Shown: positions 15,839 to 24,650 of the stretch, piece by piece | Layout of the letters: each line of letters starts with the position of its first letter | Numbering within the stretch: position 1 is the stretch's first letter | Assembly (NCBI RefSeq): GCF_001995215.1 | Contig: NZ_MUXN01000036.1 | Span: 1 to 64,000, forward strand | Source: Amycolatopsis azurea DSM 43854 | GTDB lineage: Bacteria > Actinomycetota > Actinomycetes > Mycobacteriales > Pseudonocardiaceae | Length of the DNA stretch: 64,000 bases | Direction: 5' to 3' | The notes under the pieces: model-generated | Seen by the model: the letters and a program-made list of their open reading frames with translations, nothing else | Database searches by the model: none | Told to the model about the DNA's origin: nothing | Program-made: the position numbers and the translations under genes

Positions 15839-17641
15839 TCACCCACGCGAGGAGGCGACCGGGACCGAGAGCGAAGTCCCGCCCAGTTCGAAGGTCACCC
15901 GGGCACCGGGCGCGGGCAGCGCCGGGTCGAACATGTCCGCGTCGGTGCCGCCCAGCACGAGCGCCAGCCGGTGCCCGGCCGGGACGACGTGGTCGAGGCT
16001 GCTCAACCGGAACGTCATCGTGTACGCCTTGCCGGGCTCCAGCGGCTCGCCCCGCCACAACGACCTGTGGTGGCCGAGGTCCGCCCAGCCGGTCGCCACG
16101 ATCCGCTTGTCCACGGTGGTCAGATCGGCGACGGTGTCGAGGAAACACCCGGTGTCCGCGGCCGTTCCCGCGCCCCAGCAGGACCGGCTCGTCAGGTCCT
16201 TGGTGCCCAGCGCGGGGAATTTCGTGTTCCGCGCGGTCGCGGGACCGTAGTCGACCAGCACCGCCCCGAGCCGCGCGCTCGGCTTGTCGGAACGGGCGGT
16301 CACCGTCACCGTGGCGGTCCCGGCGATCCGGGTGTCCGCGCGCACCGGCTCACCCGCGAAGACGACGCGGTCCGGGCTGGCCTGCGACGGGTTCTCCACC
16401 CACTGGGACGCCCCACGCGCCGGGTCTTCGGTCACCGAAGCCGCGCCTGACGACGGCCGGCTCCCGAGCCCTCCCGACGTCGAAGGCCACAAAGTGCGCG
16501 ATCTCGCACCGGCAGGCGGCCAGCGGCGTTCGTCGGCCCACCGGTCCGGGGTGTGCTCGATCCGGATCGCGGGTTCGGTCTCGACACCGTTGCGGACGCC
16601 GAGCAGCCACCGGTCGAACCAGCGGTGCAGGGTCCGCACGAACAGCGAGCGGTCGAGGTCGAACGGGTCGACGTGCGCCGCCTGGTGCAGCCACGCCTTG
16701 CGCGGCACGCCGTACGCGTTCAGCGCCTCCCACCAGGGCCCGAACTGGATCGGGTTGACGTTGAGATCGTGGAAGCCCATCGACGCGAAAACGCTTGCGC
16801 GCACCTTCCCGGTCTTCGCGACGTAGTCGAGCCCGCGCCAGTATTCGTTGAAGTTCCCGTCTGTGCCCGCGCGCCGCGCGTTGTCCTCCTCGAACGGACG
16901 GCACAGCTTCTCGGCCCGCTCGTTGTACAGCCCCGGACCGCCCGCCCAGCCGAAGTACGCGCCGTCCGCGTTGTGCACCTCGTAGTACGAACTGACCCCG
17001 GCGATCGGCACGATGGTCTTCAGGCCCTCGATCCCGGACGCCGCCATCCCGATCGCCGTCGCGCCGTCCTGCGACTTCCCGATCGCGCCGACCGACCCGT
17101 TCGCCCAGCCCGCGCGGACCCGCTCCGGCCCGAACGGCGTCCGGAACGCGTTCGCGCGCCCGTTGAGCCAGTTCACGACCCCGTTGCCGGACGCGACGTC
17201 GTCGAAGCACCCGGACGAGCGATTCGTGCCCCCGACGTCGACCAGCACGACCGCGTATCCGCGCGGCACGAAGTAGTTGTCGTAGAAAAGCGGGAACTGC
17301 GACGGCGTGCCGTCGGAGAGGTAGGTCTTCGGCTGACGCTCGTTGCCGCGCCCGATCTTCTCGAAGTACGGGCTGACGTCCATGATCACCGGGACGCGGT
17401 GCCCGCGCGCCGCCGGTTCGGCCGGGCGGATGATGTCGGCGGCGACCCTGTCGACCTGGCCGTCGCGGTCGAGGTCCTGGCCGGTCTCCACCCAGGCGGT
17501 CTCGCGGATGGCCTTCTCGTAGGAGAACACCGGTTCGCTGACGCCGTCCCGCAGGACGAACGCGGGTGGTGACGCGATGGCGGGTGCGGCGGTGAGCAAC
17601 AACATCGCCACGACGGTGGCGGTCACGGTCTTCAGCCCCAT
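15839..17641 (-). CDS. Secreted Xaa-Pro dipeptidyl-peptidase-like hydrolase
   Basis: 600-residue S15/CocE-NonD family serine hydrolase. A Sec signal peptide (about 1-23, ending AAPAIAS) directs export. The alpha/beta-hydrolase core shows the nucleophile motif GAIGKSQDGATAIGMA, with the acidic and His members likely in GFHDLNVNP and HQAAHVDPFD. The C-terminal jelly-roll (from about residue 390) includes GTATVTVTARSD and the closing SLDHVVPAGHRLALVLGG, as in X-prolyl dipeptidyl aminopeptidases. ATG 17641 (MGLKTVTATV) is the start; the frame stays open upstream only as an antiframe of the two-component genes. Confidence 0.9.
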   Translation of the reverse strand: MGLKTVTATVVAMLLLTAAPAIASPPAFVLRDGVSEPVFSYEKAIRETAWVETGQDLDRDGQVDRVAADIIRPAEPAARGHRVPVIMDVSPYFEKIGRGNERQPKTYLSDGTPSQFPLFYDNYFVPRGYAVVLVDVGGTNRSSGCFDDVASGNGVVNWLNGRANAFRTPFGPERVRAGWANGSVGAIGKSQDGATAIGMAASGIEGLKTIVPIAGVSSYYEVHNADGAYFGWAGGPGLYNERAEKLCRPFEEDNARRAGTDGNFNEYWRGLDYVAKTGKVRASVFASMGFHDLNVNPIQFGPWWEALNAYGVPRKAWLHQAAHVDPFDLDRSLFVRTLHRWFDRWLLGVRNGVETEPAIRIEHTPDRWADERRWPPAGARSRTLWPSTSGGLGSRPSSGAASVTEDPARGASQWVENPSQASPDRVVFAGEPVRADTRIAGTATVTVTARSDKPSARLGAVLVDYGPATARNTKFPALGTKDLTSRSCWGAGTAADTGCFLDTVADLTTVDKRIVATGWADLGHHRSLWRGEPLEPGKAYTMTFRLSSLDHVVPAGHRLALVLGGTDADMFDPALPAPGARVTFELGGTSLSVPVASSRG

Positions 17642-17714
17642 CGTCCGAGTATCGCTTACGAAACCCGAACATTTCCCCCACATTCCTCGTATCCGCCCGC
17701 GCGACGCTCTTCGC

Positions 17715-18086
17715 ATGCTGAAACACACCATCGCCGTCTGCCTGACCGCGGCGGGCCTCGTCGCTCTCGCCCCGGCCGCCTCCGCCCAAACAGCCCCGAT
17801 CACCCTCAGCCCCGAGGAGTCGCAGCAACTGTGTGCCGAATGGCTGCCCAAGCTCACCGAGCGCACCACGAAACTCACCGACCGCGTCAATGGCGGCCCC
17901 GAGGTCCGCGGTTCGGTGGCGAACCTCAAGGCCAGGGCCGAGGACCAGCGCAAGAAGGGCCACAACGACACCGCGGACAGGCTCCAGAAGCGCGCCGACA
18001 AACGCGGCGGACGGCTTCCCGAGCTCACCGCGGCGAAGCAGAAGCTGGACGCCTTCGCGAACGCGCACTGCAAGGCGGGCAAGTGA
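17715..18086 (+). CDS. Small secreted protein
   Basis: 123-residue exported protein: signal peptide about 1-24 (cleavage near SAQTAP), then a charged, helical mature region with two cysteines (QQLCAEW and NAHCKAGK) that could pair. The middle is rich in Lys/Arg/Ala (NLKARAEDQRKKGHNDTADR). Family not recognised. First gene of a five-gene run with a lipoprotein, response regulator, kinase and LysR regulator, so it may be linked to what that kinase senses. Confidence 0.72.
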   Translation: MLKHTIAVCLTAAGLVALAPAASAQTAPITLSPEESQQLCAEWLPKLTERTTKLTDRVNGGPEVRGSVANLKARAEDQRKKGHNDTADRLQKRADKRGGRLPELTAAKQKLDAFANAHCKAGK

Positions 18087-18256
18087 AACGCCTCCTGGCC
18101 GCGACCCTCGCCGCGCTCACCCTGTTCACCTTGTCCGCGTGCACCGACGAGAAGCCGACATCGAGCCCGGCACCGGGCGCGCCGGGCGAGCTGAGCGACG
18201 TCCAGCGCACCCTCGACTCGATCGAGCAGGACATGGCCGGCGACCCGGCCCCGTGA
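18083..18256 (+). CDS. Small lipoprotein
   Basis: 57-residue predicted lipoprotein. VKRLLAATLAALTLFTLSAC is a textbook lipoprotein signal with the lipobox Cys at about residue 20, followed by a short Pro/Ser-rich tail (DEKPTSSPAPGAPGELSDVQ). The GTG start overlaps the preceding stop as GTGA, and the response regulator starts 12 bases later. Function unknown; its position suggests an envelope accessory to the two-component system. Confidence 0.75.
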   Translation: MKRLLAATLAALTLFTLSACTDEKPTSSPAPGAPGELSDVQRTLDSIEQDMAGDPAP

Positions 18257-18268
18257 CAGGATCTGCCG

Positions 18269-18958
18269 GTGACGACACAACCGGGACGCGGGCTGGTGCT
18301 GGTCGTCGAGGACGACCCCGCGATCGCCGAACTCGCCACGCTGTACCTGCGGCGGGACGGGTTCGGCGTCCAGGTCGAAGCGGACGGCGGGGCGGCGCTG
18401 GGCACGATCCGGCGGCTGCGCCCGGTCGCGATCGTCCTCGACATCGGACTGTCCGGAATGGACGGTATCGAGATCTGCCGGACGCTGCGCGCGAACGGCG
18501 ACTGGACGCCGGTGCTGTTCGTGACCGCCCGCGACGACGAACTGGACCGCTTGCTGGGCCTGGAGATCGGCGCGGACGACTACCTGACGAAACCGTTCAG
18601 CCCGCGTGAGCTCTCGGCCAGGGTCCGGACCGTCCTGCGCCGTGCCGCCGGAGCGGCGCCGCCCGCCGAGACCTACACGGCGGGCGGTGTCCGTGTCGAC
18701 GTCACCCAGCGCCGCGTCTGGGCGGCCGACACCGAGGTCGCGCTGACGTCGACCGAGTTCGACCTGCTCACCCATCTGGTGAAACGGCCCGGCCAGGTGT
18801 TCAGCCGCGAGCAGCTGCTCAGTTCCGTCTGGGGCTACGCGGCTTCGGCGGGAACGCGGACCGTCGACGTCCACATCGCCCAGCTGCGGGGGAAACTGGG
18901 CGGCCACAGTCCGATCAGGACGGTCCGCGGGATCGGCTACGCGGCGGACGCCGGATGA
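18269..18958 (+). CDS. OmpR/PhoB-type response regulator
   Basis: 229-residue regulator. Receiver domain: VVEDDPAIAE (D15/D16), phospho-acceptor D58 in IVLDIGLSGMDG and the Lys in YLTKPFSPRE. The C-terminal winged helix includes ALTSTEFDLLTHLVKRPGQV, FSREQLLSSVWGY and the wing GTRTVDVHIAQLRGKL. GTG 18269 is the start. Its stop overlaps the kinase start as ATGA. Confidence 0.94.
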   Translation: MTTQPGRGLVLVVEDDPAIAELATLYLRRDGFGVQVEADGGAALGTIRRLRPVAIVLDIGLSGMDGIEICRTLRANGDWTPVLFVTARDDELDRLLGLEIGADDYLTKPFSPRELSARVRTVLRRAAGAAPPAETYTAGGVRVDVTQRRVWAADTEVALTSTEFDLLTHLVKRPGQVFSREQLLSSVWGYAASAGTRTVDVHIAQLRGKLGGHSPIRTVRGIGYAADAG

Positions 18959-20304
18959 GACGGACGTCGCTCGCGCTGCGGATCACCGTGGTGTGCCTGG
19001 CGATCGCCGCGGTCGCGGTGGTGGTCGCCGGGCTGGTCGCGGCCCGCCTCATCCGCACGACCGGGATCGACGTGCTCCGGCAATCGCTCTCGGCGCAGGC
19101 CGACGTGGTCGCGAGCCAGCTCGACGAGACCGGGATCGGCAACCGGCTCGGCATCGGCAAGGCCGCGGAAGTCGTTCGGGGACAAGGAATCGACGTCGTC
19201 GTCCGCCGTCCGAACGGGTCACTCGACGGTGCCGGGACGGTCGCGTCGATCGCCGCGACGAAGGCGGGGTTCACCCGCTCGGACACGGTGGTCGTCGAGG
19301 GTCAGCAGTACCTGGTCGAAGGCCGCGCCGTCGGAGCGAAGGGCGCCGCGTTCGCGCTCGTCCAATCGACCAAGCTCGGCGAAGCGCGTGGACGGATGCT
19401 GGTGCGCAACACCGTCTTCGCGCTCGGCGCCGGTCTGGCGGTCGCCGCGATCGCGGGGCTGGTGCTGAGCCGGATGCTCTCGCGACCGTTGCGCCGGGCC
19501 GCGTCGGTGGCGAACGGGATGCGATCGGGACGCCGTGACCTGCGCGTTCCGGTCGAGGGGCCGTCCGAGGTCGCGGACGTGGCGAAGTCGGTCAACGAAC
19601 TGGCCGACGCGCTCCAGTACAGCGAGGCGCGGCAACGCGAGTTCCTGCTGTCGGTGTCGCACGAACTACGGACGCCGCTGACCGCCGTCACCGGCTTCGC
19701 CGAGGCGATCGGCGACGGCGTGGCCGAAGGCGAGGACGCGCGCCGGGCCGGGCAGACCATCCACCGTGAGGCGGCCCGGCTGGAACGCCTGGTCAGCGAC
19801 CTGCTGGAACTGGCGAGGCTGGGCGCCGACGAGTTCCGGCTCGACCCGGCACGGCTCGATCTCGCCGCGCTGGTCGGCGAATGCGCCGACGTCTGGCGGC
19901 TGCGATGCGCGCAACAGAACGTCACGCTGCTGGTGGAACGGCCGGACGGCGAGGTCCCGGTCATCGCCGATCCGCGGCGGCTCCGCCAGGTCGTCGACGG
20001 GCTCGCCGAGAACGCGCTGCGCGTGACCCCGGCGGGCGCGCCGATCGTGTTCTCCCTGGTGGCCGCCGAAGGACAGGCACGGCTGGCGGTACGGGACGGC
20101 GGACCCGGCCTGGCGCCGGAGGATTACCCGGTCGCGTTCGAACGCGGCGTGCTGAACAAGCGCTACCGCGACAGCCGTCCGGTCGGTTCGGGGATCGGGC
20201 TCGCGCTGGCCCACGGCCTGGTCACCCGTATGGGCGGCACCCTTACGGCAGGCCCCGCGCCGGAAGGCGGAGCCGCGTTCACCGTCGCGTTCCGGCTAGG
20301 GTGA
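18955..20304 (+). CDS. HAMP-type sensor histidine kinase
   Basis: 449-residue classical kinase: membrane segment about 10-32, an extracytoplasmic sensor of about 110 residues, a second membrane segment about 155-177, HAMP, HisKA (LLSVSHELRTPLTAVTGF, with the phosphorylated His), and HATPase_c with N box ENALRVTPAG and G boxes DGGPGLAPED and GSGIGLALAHGL. It pairs with the OmpR-type regulator at 18269, with which it overlaps by four bases. Signal unknown. Confidence 0.93.
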   Translation: MRRTSLALRITVVCLAIAAVAVVVAGLVAARLIRTTGIDVLRQSLSAQADVVASQLDETGIGNRLGIGKAAEVVRGQGIDVVVRRPNGSLDGAGTVASIAATKAGFTRSDTVVVEGQQYLVEGRAVGAKGAAFALVQSTKLGEARGRMLVRNTVFALGAGLAVAAIAGLVLSRMLSRPLRRAASVANGMRSGRRDLRVPVEGPSEVADVAKSVNELADALQYSEARQREFLLSVSHELRTPLTAVTGFAEAIGDGVAEGEDARRAGQTIHREAARLERLVSDLLELARLGADEFRLDPARLDLAALVGECADVWRLRCAQQNVTLLVERPDGEVPVIADPRRLRQVVDGLAENALRVTPAGAPIVFSLVAAEGQARLAVRDGGPGLAPEDYPVAFERGVLNKRYRDSRPVGSGIGLALAHGLVTRMGGTLTAGPAPEGGAAFTVAFRLG

Positions 20305-20308
20305 TCAC

Positions 20309-21217
20309 GTGGAGATGTTGCACCTGCGGTACTTCGTGGCCGTCGCCGAGGAACTGAACTTCTCCCAGGCGGCCCGGAAGCTCCACATGGCCGCCTCCCC
20401 GCTGAGCCAGCGGATCAAGGATCTCGAACACGAACTCGGCCACAGGCTGTTCGACCGCAGCACGCACCACGTGACGCTCACGGCCGCGGGTTCCGCGCTG
20501 TTGCCGATCGCGCGGGACGTCCTCGACCAGGTCAACGCGATTCCCTGGCGATTGCAGGAAGCGGTGAAACCGCAGCGGAGCACAGTGTTCGTCGGGATGC
20601 CCGCCGGTGTGCACCCGGCGCTGCGGGAACGCGTCAAACGGCTCGAAGAACGCTGTCACGACCGGTTCGAACTCAAACGCTGGCCGGGGACGACGCCGGA
20701 TCTGGTCGCCGCGGTCCACGAGGGCAAGCTCGCGCTGTCGCTGGTCCGGATGCCCGTCACCGATCCCGCCTTGGAGTTCGTCCCGGTACAGGTGGAGCGG
20801 CTCGGCGCCGTCGTCCCGGCCGAGCGGTTCACCGGACGGGAAACGGTGGACATCGCCGAATTGAGTGACCTGTCCTACATCCCGTCCGCCTCGGAAAGCA
20901 TTCCCGCCTATTCGGACGACATGGACCGGAAATTGTCGAACGCGGGAATCAAGAAAAGGCTCAAAGTCGGCGGAACCGAGTATTCGGGCATTTCCGAACT
21001 GGTGGCGAACGGGTCGTCGTTCTCGATCACCATGCTCGATCCGGCCAGCCCGATGCATCTGTTCCTGGTCGACGGCGCCACCATCCTGCCGTTCGCCGAT
21101 TTCCGGCCCCAGCTGGAGACCGCTTTGGTCTGGCGACGTGACCGCGCGGAGGACGGCGACCTGGCCGAACTCGTCGCCGGGGTCCGCGAGATCTTCGCCG
21201 AGCCGCTCTCGACGTAG
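20309..21217 (+). CDS. LysR family transcriptional regulator
   Basis: 302-residue LysR-type regulator. N-terminal winged helix: MLHLRYFVAVAEELNFSQAA, RKLHMAASPLSQRIKDLE; C-terminal periplasmic-binding-like effector domain from about residue 90. The start is GTG 20309, four bases after the kinase stop, so it can be read through from that operon. It also lies upstream of the acyl-CoA operon (21968), separated by a 750-base repeat block; control of that operon is possible but not shown. Confidence 0.88.
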   Translation: MEMLHLRYFVAVAEELNFSQAARKLHMAASPLSQRIKDLEHELGHRLFDRSTHHVTLTAAGSALLPIARDVLDQVNAIPWRLQEAVKPQRSTVFVGMPAGVHPALRERVKRLEERCHDRFELKRWPGTTPDLVAAVHEGKLALSLVRMPVTDPALEFVPVQVERLGAVVPAERFTGRETVDIAELSDLSYIPSASESIPAYSDDMDRKLSNAGIKKRLKVGGTEYSGISELVANGSSFSITMLDPASPMHLFLVDGATILPFADFRPQLETALVWRRDRAEDGDLAELVAGVREIFAEPLST

Positions 21218-21319
21218 CGAGGGGCCGCTCACCACTCGTCTCGGTCGGGGTGGTCGTGAGTGGTAAGTGTCGTTCTATTGAGGGGTAAGGCAAAGGCGTA
21301 GCTCGTGTGTTCAGGAGCG

Positions 21320-21354
21320 GATCTCGCGTGATCGCCGCCTGATCACGCGAGATC
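21320..21354. repeat. GATCTCGCGTGATC palindrome
   Basis: Perfect 14-base arms (21320-21333 and 21341-21354) around GCCGCCT, nested in the fold-back element at 21243-21571. Confidence 0.78.
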
Positions 21355-21438
21355 GCCTGTTCGCTTACCGGCATGGCTGCTTGGGATATTGCGAAAGTGG
21401 CTTTCGCAACACCGCCGGGCCGCCTGCTCCCGGTCCTT

Positions 21439-21491
21439 GTTCCTAATGTCGCATCTGAGACGCTCAGCGACTCAAATGCGACATTGGGAAC
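21439..21491. repeat. AATGTCGCAT palindrome
   Basis: 16-base arms (21439-21454 and 21476-21491) with one mismatch; the loop itself pairs further (TGAG with CTCA, CGCT with AGCG), so the whole could form a cruciform. Confidence 0.75.
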
Positions 21492-21604
21492 ATCCGCCAC
21501 CGAGACCACGAAATCGCCATCTTTGCCTTATCCCTCAATAACAGCACTTACCACTCACGACCACCCCGACCCAGTGCACCCCAGCGCGACCAACGGGAAG
21601 CGGC

Positions 21605-21658
21605 GTTGTGAAAGCCACTTTCGCAACGTTTGAAGGTTGCGAAAGTGGCTTTCACAAC
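21605..21658. repeat. Paired GAAAG palindrome (long hairpin)
   Basis: Units 21605-21627 and 21636-21658 with an 8-base spacer. Outer arms read GTTGTG/CACAAC and inner arms CGCAAC/GTTGCG: each pair is matched although the two pairs differ, as expected if the long hairpin is what is kept. Confidence 0.85.
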
Positions 21659-21725
21659 ACTTTCCGGCGAGACCAGGCCCGGCGAGCGCAAGCGGCAGCG
21701 CGTCTTGCCCGACCAGCGTCCTTCC

Positions 21726-21785
21726 GTGTCACAAAAGCTACTTTCAGAACATCCTTCCGTGTCCCGAAAGTGGCTTTCGCGACAC
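21726..21785. repeat. Degenerate GAAAG hairpin
   Basis: Left unit (from GTGTCACAAAAG) is mutated, right unit (ending CTTTCGCGACAC) is intact. It belongs to the GTGTC subtype also seen at 33155 and appears to be decaying. Confidence 0.65.
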
Positions 21786-21967
21786 TTGAGACAGGCCCCC
21801 GCCCCCAATAACAACAATGACCGCACACGCCGACCAAACGCGACCAATTCGGACAATAAATGGTATGACCACCGTGGTCATACCATTCTTCGTTTCTTGA
21901 TCATTCCCTTTATCGCTATTCGCGCCTAACTTCGGTTGTAGAGCGAACAACGGCGAAGGGAAGCAAA

Positions 21968-23125
21968 ATGACTCAGACCGCCACCGGACCCCTGGACGGC
22001 GTTCGCGTGATCGACCTCTCGACGGTCGTCATGGGCCCGTACGCCGCGCAGATCCTCGGCGACCTCGGCGCCGACGTGATCAAGATCGAGTCCCCCGCCG
22101 ACACCGTGCGGGTGGGCAAGTTCCGCACGACGCCGGGGATGACGCCGCTCAACCTGAACGTGAACCGCAACAAGCGCAGCGTCGCCCTCAACCTCAAGGA
22201 CGAGGAGCAGCGCGAGCAGGCGCTCAAGCTGATCGACACCGCCGACGTGCTGATCACGAACATGCGCCCGGGCGCGCTGAGCAGGCTCGGCATGAACTAC
22301 GCCGACGTCGCCGCCCGCAACCCCGGCCTGGTCTACGCCCACGCGCAGGGCTTCCGCGGCGACTCCGACCGCGCGGGCCACGCCGCCTACGACGAGACCG
22401 TGCAGGCGTCGTCCGGCCTGGTCGACGTCGCGAACCGAGCGCTGGGCAGGCCGGTCTACCTGCCGACGATCATCGGCGACAAGGTCTCCTCCCTGACCAT
22501 CGCCTACACCGTGCTCGCCGCGCTGGTGCACCGCGACCGGACCGGCGAGGGCCAGCGGGTCGAGATCCCGATGACCGACACGCTGATCGCGTTCAACCTG
22601 GTCGAGCACCTCGCCGGGCACGTGTTCGAGCCCGCGGAGAGCCCGACCGGCTTCGGCCCGTCGATGAACCCCGGGCACCAGGCCGTGCACACGAAGGACG
22701 GCATGGCCTGCGTGATCCCCTACAACCCGCAGAACTTCCGCGACTTCTTCCACGCCGCCGGGCGGCCGGAACTGGCCGAGGACCCGCGGGTCAACGGCGA
22801 CGCGATCGACGGCGCCGACCACGAGGCCCTGGCCGCGATGATCGCCGAATGCGCCCCGGCGCTGACCACGGAGGAGTGGAACGAGGTCTGCGCGAAGAAC
22901 AGCATCCCGATGGCCCCGGTCCTCGAACTGGACAAGGCGCAGGACGACGAGTACGTCCGCGACGGTCACTTGCTCGACGTCGTAGAGCACCCGAGCGAGG
23001 GCTCGATCCGCACCATCGGCATCCCGGTGAAGTTCTCCGCGACCCCCGGTTCGGTCCGGCGCCTGGCTCCCCTGCCGGGCCAGGACACCGAAGACGTCCT
23101 GCGCGAACTCGCTTCTGTGAACTGA
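21968..23125 (+). CDS. CaiB/BaiF family CoA transferase
   Basis: 385-residue class III CoA transferase, which swaps CoA between carboxylic acids. Landmarks: GVRVIDLSTVVMGPYAAQIL, LGDLGADVIKIESP, NLNVNRNKRSVALNLKDEEQ, and the catalytic Asp in YDETVQASSGLVDV (compare the usual Asp in this family). First gene of a tight plus-strand operon with crotonase, acetoacetate decarboxylase-like, dehydrogenase and acyl-CoA dehydrogenase genes, suggesting activation of a short acid to its CoA ester. GAAGGGAAGC precedes the ATG. Confidence 0.9.
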   Translation: MTQTATGPLDGVRVIDLSTVVMGPYAAQILGDLGADVIKIESPADTVRVGKFRTTPGMTPLNLNVNRNKRSVALNLKDEEQREQALKLIDTADVLITNMRPGALSRLGMNYADVAARNPGLVYAHAQGFRGDSDRAGHAAYDETVQASSGLVDVANRALGRPVYLPTIIGDKVSSLTIAYTVLAALVHRDRTGEGQRVEIPMTDTLIAFNLVEHLAGHVFEPAESPTGFGPSMNPGHQAVHTKDGMACVIPYNPQNFRDFFHAAGRPELAEDPRVNGDAIDGADHEALAAMIAECAPALTTEEWNEVCAKNSIPMAPVLELDKAQDDEYVRDGHLLDVVEHPSEGSIRTIGIPVKFSATPGSVRRLAPLPGQDTEDVLRELASVN

Positions 23126-23134
23126 GGAAGAACC

Positions 23135-23902
23135 ATGAGCACCAACGAAGTAAGGACAGAACGGGTCGGCACCACGCTGCTGATCACGATCGACCGGCCG
23201 CGGGCCCGCAACGCGGTGAACGCCGCCGTCGCGACCGGTCTCGCGGAAGCGCTCGACCTCCTGGAAACCGATCCGGGCCTGCGGGCCGGGGTCCTGACCG
23301 GCGCGGACGGCTCGTTCAGCGCCGGGATGGACCTCAAGGCGGCGCTGAAGGGCGAGTCGCCGGAGATCCCCGGCCGCGGGTTCGGCGGGCTGACCGAGGC
23401 CGAGCCGTCGAAGCCGCTGATCGCGGCCGTCGAAGGCTGGGCCATGGGCGGCGGGTTCGAACTGGCGCTGGGCTGCGACCTGATCGTCGCCGCCGAGGAC
23501 GCGAAGTTCGGCCTGCCCGAGGTGAAGCGCGGGCTGATCGCCGCCGGCGGTGGCGTGATCCGGCTGCCCAAGCGGATCCCGCACCACCTGGCGATGGAGT
23601 TCCTGCTCACCGGCGAGCCGATCGGCGCCGAGCGCGCCGGCAGCCTCGGCCTCGTGAACCGCGTCGTCCCTTCCGGCGAGGCCGCCGCCGTCGCCCTGCA
23701 ACTGGCCGACCAGGTCGCCGCGAACGCTCCCCTGGCGCTCGCCCTGGTCAAGAAGATCGTCCGCGCGGCGGACGGCGTCCCCGACGCGCAAGCGTTTGCC
23801 ACCCAGCGTTCGGAGCTGCCGGCGCTGATGAGGTCGGCCGACGTCCGCGAGGGCATGCAGGCCTTCGCCGAACGCCGCGCTCCTATGTGGACCGGTGAGT
23901 GA
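23135..23902 (+). CDS. Enoyl-CoA hydratase/isomerase (crotonase) family
   Basis: 255-residue crotonase-fold enzyme. The oxyanion-hole segments are SFSAGMDLKAAL and EGWAMGGGFELALGCDLIVA; the catalytic Glu region is FGLPEVKRGLIAAGGG. It starts 9 bases after the CoA transferase stop, with GAGGAAG upstream. In this operon it likely hydrates (or isomerises) an enoyl-CoA. The pairing with a CaiB-type transferase resembles CaiD, but crotonases are too diverse to name. Confidence 0.9.
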   Translation: MSTNEVRTERVGTTLLITIDRPRARNAVNAAVATGLAEALDLLETDPGLRAGVLTGADGSFSAGMDLKAALKGESPEIPGRGFGGLTEAEPSKPLIAAVEGWAMGGGFELALGCDLIVAAEDAKFGLPEVKRGLIAAGGGVIRLPKRIPHHLAMEFLLTGEPIGAERAGSLGLVNRVVPSGEAAAVALQLADQVAANAPLALALVKKIVRAADGVPDAQAFATQRSELPALMRSADVREGMQAFAERRAPMWTGE

Positions 23903-23903
23903 A

Positions 23904-24650
23904 ATGAAGCAGCAAGAAGTCCTGCGGCACGTGACCACCCCGCTCACGAACCCGGCGTACGCGCCGGTCGTGCCCCGGTTCACGAACCGCGAGTACCTGA
24001 ACATCGTCTACCGCACCGACGCCGAGGCCCTGCGCGCCGTCGTCCCGGAGCCCCTGGAGATCGACGAGCCGCTGGTGCGGTTCGAGGTGATGAAGATGGG
24101 CGACGTCAGCGGTTACGGGCCCTACACCGAATCCGGGCAGGCGATCCCGGTGAGTTTCGAGGGTGAGCGCGGTGAGTACCTGCACGCGATGTACCTCGAC
24201 AACTTCCCGGCCACCGCGTCCGGCCGCGAAATCAGCGCCTACCCGAAGACCATCGGCTCGCCGAAGCTGTTCCCCGAGAACGGCGCGCTCGTCGGGACAC
24301 TCGACTACGGCAGCCAGCGGGTCGCGACCGCGACCATGGGGTACAAGCACCATCGGCTGGACGTCCGTGAGGCCGAAGCGCAGATCACCGTGCCGACGTT
24401 CATGCTCAAGACCATCCCGGACTACGACGGTTCGCCCCGGGTCTTCGAACTGGTCCGCACCGAGATCACCGATGTGGTGGTCAAGGAAGCGTGGACCGGA
24501 CCGGCTCGGCTGCAACTGTTCCAGCACGTCCTGGCGCCGCTCGCCGATCTCCCGGTGCTGGAGGTCGTGTCCGCGAGCCACATTCTCACCGACCTGACGC
24601 TCGCCCCGGTCAAGCCGGTCTTCGACTACCTGAAGGGAGCTCGGTCATGA
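23904..24650 (+). CDS. Acetoacetate decarboxylase family protein
   Basis: 248-residue member of the AAD family. The likely Schiff-base lysine is in EISAYPKTIGSPKL (near residue 115), matching the YPK/EPKK motif of acetoacetate decarboxylases. Family signatures NIVYRTDAEALRAVVPEPLE and VRFEVMKMGDVSGYGPY are present. I prefer ATG 23904 with GGTGAG upstream; GTG 23895 is also in frame and would overlap the previous gene. Its stop overlaps the dehydrogenase start as ATGA. Decarboxylation of a beta-keto acid is likely, but some family members do other Schiff-base chemistry. Confidence 0.87.
   Translation: MKQQEVLRHVTTPLTNPAYAPVVPRFTNREYLNIVYRTDAEALRAVVPEPLEIDEPLVRFEVMKMGDVSGYGPYTESGQAIPVSFEGERGEYLHAMYLDNFPATASGREISAYPKTIGSPKLFPENGALVGTLDYGSQRVATATMGYKHHRLDVREAEAQITVPTFMLKTIPDYDGSPRVFELVRTEITDVVVKEAWTGPARLQLFQHVLAPLADLPVLEVVSASHILTDLTLAPVKPVFDYLKGARS

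Larger units (their letters stand above)
21243..21571. repeat. Fold-back element with internal palindromes
   Basis: Ends of about 52 bases are inverted copies with few differences: 21243-21295 (GGTCGTGAGTGG, then AAGTG, ATTGAGG, TAAGGCAAAG) and 21521-21571. Inside are a perfect 14-base-arm palindrome (21320-21354), a single GAAAG unit (21389-21409) and a 16-base-arm palindrome (21439-21491). No coding sequence is credible here. The rest of the gap 21218-21967 holds two more GAAAG hairpins and the promoter region of the acyl-CoA operon. Confidence 0.8.

Noticed and set aside
17642..18907. Extension of the Xaa-Pro peptidase frame
   Set aside because: This open frame is antisense to the exported-protein and response regulator genes; the signal peptide marks the start at 17641.
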